A DNA stretch of 64,000 nucleotides from Suillus spraguei (Eukaryota; Basidiomycota; Agaricomycetes; Boletales; Suillaceae), in contig JABCPU010000338.1 in the NCBI GenBank assembly GCA_016800925.1, positions 1-64,000 of the forward strand. Direction: 5' to 3'. This document shows positions 57,541-64,000 of this stretch, one piece after another; positions within the stretch are counted from its first letter, which is position 1; each line of letters starts with the position of its first letter. Both the position numbers and the translations under genes were made by a program. The notes under the pieces are model-generated. The model ran no database searches. It was not told the origin of the DNA and was given only the letters and a program-made list of their open reading frames with translations.

Positions 57541-57609
57541 TCATCCTCGCAAAACATGGCAAGTCACAATACAGGGTTACTGAGAGGAAAAGTATGGTTT
57601 CAAGTAATA

Positions 57610-59205
57610 GAAGCAAAGTTTGATGTACCTTATTCCAATTTTTGATCTCCCATGGCATTGAATGATTGTTCTTTCATCTTTTGCAGCCTCGTCTCCAAAC
57701 ATCAACATTTACGGGTCAGGTGCTATCTCAGCAATACTATTCATGAAAATGGCATGTAGTTCTTTGTTCCTTTCAAGAGCATATGCCAAAATACACTTGC
57801 GATTGACATGCAGTCGACGAAATGTGCGAAAAAGTGTTGGTATGGACACAAACACACCATGGCAAGTAGGGTATAGCATGGGTATACCCGCAGGTCAGAA
57901 GATCAACACTGTACCCGTGTGGGTAGGGGTACGGTATTACCGTACTAACCCGTGGTGTTGCATTTACCTGTGGGTACACATACAAGAAGTAGCAGTACTA
58001 TGTAGGTCTAATACCCTCACCCAATACTCTTGTCCTCTTGTTTTCTTTTCTTCAAGGACTTCATGATATTAGTAAGGTCCTCAGGTGCTAGCAGATCACA
58101 GCAGAGCCATGAGCCAAGACAGGAATGCACGGGTTGATGACGGAGACAAACAGTTTTGAGTGAAGTGTAGAAGGTGCCAGCCTTGCGAAAATACATGTTC
58201 AACTGCAGTTGATGTAGCTATAGTGCAAGACATAAGCTGGTATCAAGGTCCACATAGACACAAGCAATAAGTTCACCTACCTAGATCAGCTTCGTCATCC
58301 TGTTTAGCAGCAGGAGCTGTATTATTTTCATCAACATCAATGACTTCCGGTGCAGCAGAGTGCAACTCAGATGGGGTTGCTTTGACCTGTGGAAGAATCA
58401 GCTTAACACCATTTTGATTATCTGCTATGGACTGTGGAGACGACAATACATCTGAATGCACCAAGGCAGACCCAGCAAGCAAGGCAGTGTCATTGGCAGT
58501 AGGCTGGTTAACCATGACAATGGAGCAAGTGGGACGATTGAGAAACGTAGAGCCTGCATACCTTACTTTATACTGTTGAATCACCAAGTTGTAATCAGTA
58601 GTAGTAATGTGTCACCGAGACGGAAGAATACGAACTGGTAGGGATATTGAAGCAGCGAGAAATAGGATAGAGGTGGGTCACTGTTGCAGTCAATGGCCTC
58701 CGAAACATAAGGATCATAGTGGGTGGTGAATCCTGTCATGTCCATTATATGGCACTGCGGACAACATTTGGAGATAATGCACCTACCCGTGAACATACCC
58801 GTATACCGTGCTGATGGGTATGGTATGACCACAGTAGCACATCTCTACACCATACCCGTACCCACCATACCTGTGACCCCCATACCCGCAGTGTGGCCCG
58901 TACCCATGTTATACCCTAATGGTGAGAGTGTAGTTCATGTTGTAGCTCATCAAGATAGATGGTGGGATGATGACGGAGGATGGTTGTAATGAATGCGATG
59001 TCGTTAACAGTGAGGCTGCGACGCCGGCCTTGATTGCTGCAGTGGTACTGTGAAACTAAGGGAACTTGAAAAAGTTGCAAGACTTTGTATACGAGAGTCA
59101 TCTTGACCCCAAGCAGATGGCATATATGCTTGACAGAATGCCCATGTTAACGTATAATAGGAATTCAAGCTTTCAAGTCTGCTCAAACAGTGCATAGTGG
59201 CATAC
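57610..59205 (-). pseudogene. Tc1/mariner-like transposase, split by a hAT element
   Basis: Minus strand: a helix-turn-helix region (GHSVKHICHLLGVKMTLVYK, NQGRRRSLTVNDIAFITTIL, HHPTIYLDELQHELHSH) down to 58927. The frame then continues beyond the inserted element at 57866 with GVFVSIPTLFRTFRRLHVNR, KCILAYALERNKELHAIFMN, SIAEIAPDP and MLMFGDEAAKDERTI, which contains the first catalytic Asp region. The rest of the DDE domain is missing at about 57610. Intact relatives cut and paste at TA. This fragment lacks the second and third catalytic residues. Confidence 0.85.
57867..58918. mobile_element. Non-autonomous hAT element (1052 bp; TIR TAGGGTATA, 8-bp TSD)
   Basis: Terminal inverted repeats TAGGGTATAGCATGGGTA (57867-57884) and its complement TACCCATGTTATACCCTA (58901-58918) match at 17 of 18 positions. 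Flanks are ATGGCAAG (57859-57866) and ATGGTGAG (58919-58926), an 8-bp target duplication with two differences. 8-bp duplications and TAGGG ends are typical of hAT. Both ends also carry several copies of GGGTACGGGTATGG-like words in both orientations. The inside has no transposase; a minus-strand frame (58273-58587) is unrecognised. The host sequence is a Tc1/mariner transposase whose frame is rejoined by excision. Confidence 0.85.
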
Positions 59206-59865
59206 TAACTGTGACAGTGAGTGTTCACTGTTCAGCACTGTATTGCCTCAAGTGCTTATGAGGTCCTGGCCGCGCATTTCCGATGTGCGAGTTTCAACTT
59301 TTGCAATTCCACATGTTCATGAAAACAGCTGTAAACTTTGAAGTCAATTGTTCACTTTGGTGTGTTCGCTTGAGTGACTTCGGCAGTCCAAATGGAGTCT
59401 CACTGGTTCGTAAGAATTGAGCACACCTACATGACCAGGCATCGGGAATAGTGCTGCTCAATTACAACCACTTGGGATCCGAGCACTGTTAAGCGCCGCA
59501 CGAGACCTCACCTAACTATTAAACCTTATGGCGAGCAGCGCCAACACCTAGTAATTAATTATCTATGAGCAATCTTCAAGCACATCCCAGACCTCACTAG
59601 ACCTTGTCAATTCACATCCCTAACTTTCAGTAGGCTCAGGAAATTGCCAGTTTTGGCATTGAGAAGCTAGCGTGGAGCACATAATGGTTGACCAGTATGT
59701 ATTACATGTTATGACCTTTTTTGGCAATCAATATCGGATTATTCAATTCAAACCGCTTCATAAATCGCAACTTGTTGCAGTAATCTGGACATTGAGCCGG
59801 GGTCTGACTCACCCTGCTCAGTGTGCAGATCTTCTGACTTTGTGATCTACTAACAAACTGTTGCA
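59206..59865. other. Spacer, no gene seen
   Basis: About 660 bases between the mariner start and the DUF6532-like gene. It may contain the promoter of the latter, but I see no distinct TATA or CT block, and no repeat shared with the rest of the window. Confidence 0.5.
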
Positions 59866-61640
59866 ATGCAGCCCTCTGGCCAACTGCCACTTCCGATGAA
59901 TGACGATGTTTACCACAATCATTTCTTCGATGGCACCCATGTTACAGTTGACTTCGACGGCACCTTCAATGATCAGTATGCTATGGCACTGCACACTGAT
60001 GACGGATATCATGATCATCCTGATGGTCTCATGATGCAGCATCATCCGCCCTCTGAGCTTGGCTCCGAGCCTACCCTTGCATTTGACAATGGTTTTCAGA
60101 ATCACTGGTCATTCCATCGTGAGCTTGGGCCAGGTGACCATCTCAATCCTCCACCTTCTACTATGAGCATGCCCCCACAGCCCCTACTGCCTCACGGTAG
60201 CAGTAACATGTACCCAAATCCACAATCACACTCTCACCCTCATAGTCATGTCATGGCACCTGCCTCTGGTGGTGCTGTGCACAATCAATTTCAGCCAGAC
60301 TCGGAGGCTGGGCTCATGTATCCGCAGGGAAATCTTAGTGCTCGCCTTGAATCAATAATTGCGGTCACAGCTCCTGTCATTGCAAACTCAAATTATCATT
60401 ACTCGACTTTGGGGCGACCAGGCCACCTGTTTCATGTTCCCGATCATCTTGGTTCCTTCTTTCAAGGATACAACCAACCATTGCTCACCAAGAATGAGGA
60501 TGCCCTATTACCGTCAGGTAGCAAGGAGTATCCTCCTCACAAGGAGATATATGATGCAGAGGATACTGCTAGCTCAAGTCAAGATGCTAGCCGCAATCAG
60601 CGAGATGTAAAAAAATGTACTCCTGTGACGTTTCACCAATACCAGTGGCTGCCCCCAAAGAAGGCGGTGGGTGACTGACATTAATTACAGTGATAAATCA
60701 ATGATGAACTAGCCATAGAGAAGAGTTCAGAAGGGGTCAGATTTGCAGTCCCAGGGATCGGAATTGTTACCATCAATGGCAGCTCCCCCCCAGCCTACCA
60801 CCATATCCACACCGTCCGCACCCCAACCCAGCATGTCAGAGCTTCTATACAATCCGTCAAATATTAGGCACAAGCGAATCATTGAGTCCACTCAAAATAA
60901 AATGATATATTATGCAGTGAACGAGCTCTCTTTATCGACAGGGATGGACAGGGAGCAGGTAGTTGAACGTCAGCTAGAAAATTCTGCAATAGCAGAATAT
61001 AGTCAAGGCAAGTCAATGTTACAACTTTCTGATAATGACTGAATTTTTTGGTTGTGCATCAGAGGCATTTGAGAAAAAATGGGCTGCCTTAAATTGGAAG
61101 ATGCTGTATGTGATACTGTCAGATACCTGCAGGTCTATCATGCAGACATGCAAGAGGCATGCACACGCCGGTGTACAGCGTGGGTTCCACCTGCATCCTC
61201 CACCACAGTCGACAACTCCCAAACCAGATTACCAGGCAGCAGAGGTTGAGAACCTCCTCGACGATACGATATTCCCACCCAGGTATGTTTTCGGTAAGGA
61301 CAAGAACAGAATCCTTCACTTCCTCAAAAACTATGTGGTATGGGATGTTCTTTTGAATACCATAAAAGAACTCAAGCTCTATGAGCACCTCAAAAGCCTC
61401 AAGAGTCTTTTTGCATGTCCGCTGCCGCCATCAAGTGTGCTTTACAGGAACTGAAGACTGGGAATTTTGTCGATATCACAACATTAGTGGCGAATGAATC
61501 TATCCGTCAGATTCCTTCCCTGAGCTCACTGAGCAGCCATGACCCTCCAGGATATGTGACTCACTCAGGCTGCACAGTGCTTCATTCCCACTATGACAGT
61601 AGTCGGTGTTGTGTTTCTCACTGCGTATGTTGATCTTAAT
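59866..61640 (+). CDS. DUF6532-like protein gene, probably frameshifted
   Basis: A 270-codon open frame (59866-60678) starts MQPSGQLPLPMNDDVYHNHF and is rich in His, Asp and Pro (HDHPDGLMMQHH, PQSHSHPHSHV), a likely disordered N-terminus. A second segment (60743-61042) ends near LSLSTGMDREQVVERQLEN. From 61035 the frame reads EKKWAALNWKMLYVILSDTC, FPPRYVFGKDKNRILHFLKN, YVVWDVLLNTIKELKLYEHL and, after a shift at about 61415, AAAIKCALQELKTGNFVDI. The block (KxRFL+N..VWDVLL.T+KEL...L..L......A+KC.L) is the DUF6532 pattern known from many Agaricomycete genes of unknown function. Introns and frameshifts could not be told apart everywhere, so integrity is uncertain. Confidence 0.55.
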
Positions 61641-62223
61641 CGTCGACTGTACCTTTAGTTGTTATCAAGTCATTGGACCCTTCACTGATATTCCTACTGT
61701 CATTTATGTTAATGATGAGTCGAGATTTCTCCATGCTATCGTCTTTTCTGCATGACTGCATTGTGCTGCGTTTTGTTTCCAATCATAATGGGGTTACCGT
61801 GGAGTTGATATTTGGTCCTGCACGCATTCCTACTGTCATATACCGTACATTCAGGTCTGATCCATGGACATCTGGACACCCAATCAACATCCATCCATAT
61901 CTAATCCATATCCATATCCGACTCAGTCCATCCATCTGATCTGATCCACTCATCCGATCCATGTCCATATCCGATCCGTGTCCATATCCAATCCATGCTC
62001 ATATCCGAAACTATTCCCGCGCACCTGCGCGTTACTCCTTTTAGGTTAATACCTGTGTCCGGCTTTCGGTTATCTCTGCACCTCTGGCTTTCAGTTATCT
62101 TGACTTCCGTCTTGATAAGATATTTCATACAAGTCTTATTTCTGAGTTCATAGCCTTGTGTTCCGAATGCCTCAAACATAGCCTCGGACTATCCTTGCTT
62201 GCCTTCCGGCATGCTACCTACAG

Positions 62224-62231
62224 TATATAAA
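62224..62231 (+). promoter_or_regulatory. TATA box of family B LTR
   Basis: TATATAAA after CTACAG, at the same relative position as in the minus copy (12317-12324) and like those of family C. Confidence 0.55.
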
Positions 62232-62616
62232 CTTGTAGTACAACTCCTGCAGACCTTAGTCTTATTTATTGTTCCTACTTCTGTATATTCCTTTGATTAC
62301 TCTGTATCCTGTTATCATGTCTATATAACTCCGTTCCCATTCTTGCACTTGGGCTCCGGCCCTTGTAAGCTTCCAAACTCAGGCCTATGGGATCACTCCC
62401 TAGGCCAGAGCTTTGATCCTATATCCTATAATCTTTTCGGACTTCGTCCATCTCCGTCTATCATATGTTTCACCTCTGACTCTACCTTTGGTAGTCTTAT
62501 AGAATAGTCTATACTATCTCTACACCATATCCGGACCTACTCCTCTCTAGTAGCCAACACTTCCTCTAAGATCCATAGAGCTATGCTCATCCGATCGTCC
62601 GATCATCCGATCATCC

Positions 62617-62688
62617 GCTCCTCTGCTCCTCTGCTCCTCTGCTCCTCTGCTCCTCTGCTCCTCTGCTCCTCTGCTCCTCTGCTCCTCT
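62617..62688. repeat. Octanucleotide microsatellite (GCTCCTCT) x 9
   Basis: Nine perfect copies of the 8-bp unit GCTCCTCT fill 72 bp. They are preceded by a shorter run of CCGATCAT-type octamers at about 62597-62616, so the 8-bp period extends further. In the minus family B copy the matching place has only two or three imperfect units. Confidence 0.93.
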
Positions 62689-63143
62689 GAGCTCCAGACC
62701 TTCGGACCCCTAGTCCTCCGGATCCATCCTATCCTATCCTCTGACATCTATGGATAATCTTTCCCTCTGGAGCTCTGCTCCTATCCTGCCCTGGACTTTG
62801 TCCAGTGGTCCATCCTTCATCCGTCCTACTTGGAGCTTGTTCCAGTAGTGTTACCATTACTCCCTACCTTCCGGAAATAGTTCCGGCGCATTCCCGCACT
62901 CATCTGGAAGTCCATCGGAGCTCTGTTGAGCTATCCTGCCTTAGAGTTCGTCCGGACCCTCCATCCGGACTTCACCAGAACTCTCCCTTGGACTTCATCC
63001 GAAATTAAGGGCACATACTCGGGTAAGGGGCACAGCGTACGAGCTGAGGCCAAGCCCCTTTGACTTTACAACCCTCCAGTACAACCCCATGTAAGACCAG
63101 GACTTCTTACTAATCTCCGGTTTTGCATGGTCGTAACACCTAC

Positions 63144-64000
63144 TATCGACAGTTGGTATAATTCTCAACAGACATTTCGACCAGTCTATCTAGCCTGAAG
63201 TATACCCACTGTCTTTTCTGCTTCTGCCGCATTTAATATGGCTTTGAGACAGCATGACAATCATGTATGGTCTCATCATGACCATCAATATTATCACGAC
63301 GGCTTGCAAACTTTGTCCGTATCTGTACTGACCCTTGTTGCCCCTGTTGTGTGCAGAAGAGAGCAGAGATTCGTATGAATACTGCTGCTCTATGGAAAGC
63401 CAGGCCACCGTGCTCTACTTCCAAGGCTTCCACTTCTCAGAACCTTCCCAGTAAGGTAAGTGCTTGCATTGGTTTCCAAACACCCTGTGCTAATGTGTCA
63501 TGTAGATTTATTCCCGCTACCATCAGGGAGTGGGTTATATTGTGTTTTACCACTGGGACTTCATTCAAATCGATTGTCTTCCTGTGTCTGTTGCTCTTGT
63601 CCTTGAATGGTATTCTTCTCTCATCTTCTTCAATTGCTCATTCGCTCAGCCATTTGGGCCCAAGTTTGCGTTTCGCTAAAATCCCCATGGCCTCGGTGAT
63701 TTATTGCCATGTTCTCACTACCAATGTCGAGTTTGAGGTCGTGTGAGGTGTTGATGTCATGCTTGGGATAAATTGCATTGCCACATGACCACCATTTTGT
63801 GGGAAGATGAGACTACCGTCTCCAATCCTCCATGTCTGGCCTTCAAGGTGGTGATAGTGTTTTACTGCCCTCGTTTTCTAGTGTCTGCTCATTTTCTTCT
63901 GTGTTTCCAGAAACTCCGTGTATATGTAGTGGTAATGCCAATCACATTGAACTTGCTGCTAATGATGATGTATTAGAATTATCTTAGCCTTCGTCCCACG
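63144..64000 (+). CDS. Unrecognised gene, partial, with short introns
   Basis: From an ATG at 63237 the frame reads MALRQHDNHVWSHHDHQYYH, then a possible intron ending GTGTGCAG at 63356, KRAEIRMNTAALWKARPPCS, SKASTSQNLPSK, an intron (GTAAGT at 63456 to CATGTAG at 63507), and QGVGYIVFYHWDFIQIDCLP followed by LEWYSSLIFFNCSFAQPFGP. A TAA ends that frame, and a shifted frame gives LTTNVEFEVV and GVDVMLGINCIAT, faintly like a retroelement protease tail. I do not recognise the product. The window ends before a clear stop. Confidence 0.3.

Larger units (their letters stand above)
61834..63138 (+). repeat. Complete family B solo LTR (1305 bp, TSD CCTAC)
   Basis: It begins TGTCATATACCGTAC and ends ATGGTCGTAACA, with perfect duplications CCTAC at 61829-61833 and 63139-63143. 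It holds a run of TCCATATCCGAT-type repeats at 61885-61990, a TATA box at 62224-62231, the 8-bp tandem repeat at 62617-62688 and the GGGGCACAGCGTACGAGC module near 63030. It is the only complete B copy in the window. Confidence 0.94.

Noticed and set aside
58780..58930. Telomere-like repeats from TACCC/GGGTA words
   Set aside because: The words are not a tandem TTAGGG array. They sit at both ends of a 1052-bp element with inverted ends and a target duplication.
1..64000. rRNA or tRNA genes
   Set aside because: No rRNA-like conserved stretch or cloverleaf-compatible sequence was noticed on reading, though this was not tested by a covariance search.

Overview
The window looks like repeat-rich, gene-poor nuclear DNA of a mushroom-forming fungus (Basidiomycota, Agaricomycetes). 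The main reasons are the mobile-element mix (Plavaka-type and KDZ-type transposases, a CCCH-finger DIRS-like retroelement, a Tad-like LINE, chromodomain Ty3/gypsy), the short 45-60 bp GT-AG introns, and remnants of gene families that I know mainly from that class. No gene here looks clearly intact. Nearly everything is a transposable element, a solo LTR inserted in one, or a decayed gene. Family assignments come from recognising translated motifs, not from searches.

Layout. 1-6439: decayed Ty3/gypsy chromovirus (zinc knuckle, protease, RT/RNase H, integrase, chromodomain) cut by three solo LTRs with exact target duplications. 6440-8676: C-terminal part of a hAT transposase (minus) and LTR debris. 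8677-10440: a satellite of about 172 bp and a long inverted repeat. 10492-12751: two partial family-B LTRs around a diverged minisatellite. About 12760-20640: a DIRS-like retroelement (CCCH finger, RT, RNase H, tyrosine recombinase) interrupted by a solo LTR and by a 4 kb Tad-like LINE that itself carries a solo LTR. 20650-25040: a DUF6532-like remnant and a Plavaka transposase whose middle is replaced by an LTR. 25267-33600: two decayed host-type genes on the minus strand, an uncharacterised family member split by a solo LTR and an SNF2-type helicase. 35460-37466: fragment of a PMC1-type Ca2+-ATPase with a solo LTR exactly in its phosphorylation motif. 39548-41240: a decayed WW-domain/membrane protein gene. 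44400-51220: a gag-like gene, a copia pol and nested LTRs. 51284-54200: a PIF/Harbinger pair (transposase plus convergent partner ORF). 54900-55560: KDZ transposase. 57600-59210: Tc1/mariner transposase split by a 1052 bp non-autonomous hAT element. 59866-61640: DUF6532-like gene. 61834-63138: complete solo LTR, followed by an unrecognised reading frame.

Five LTR families recur, named A to E here. B, C, D and E show 5-bp target duplications. A has about eleven copies, 4-bp duplications and a strong preference for CCGG-like targets. Every LTR is solitary, truncated or nested. Stop codons inside the TE frames are overwhelmingly TGA, mostly at positions where arginine is expected, and copies of one LTR differ by CpG-to-TpG/CpA changes, so cytosine-methylation decay probably shaped the region. 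The insertions give a relative history: the coding elements (gypsy, DIRS-like, Plavaka, Harbinger, mariner) came first, the LINE later, and families A, C and D on top.
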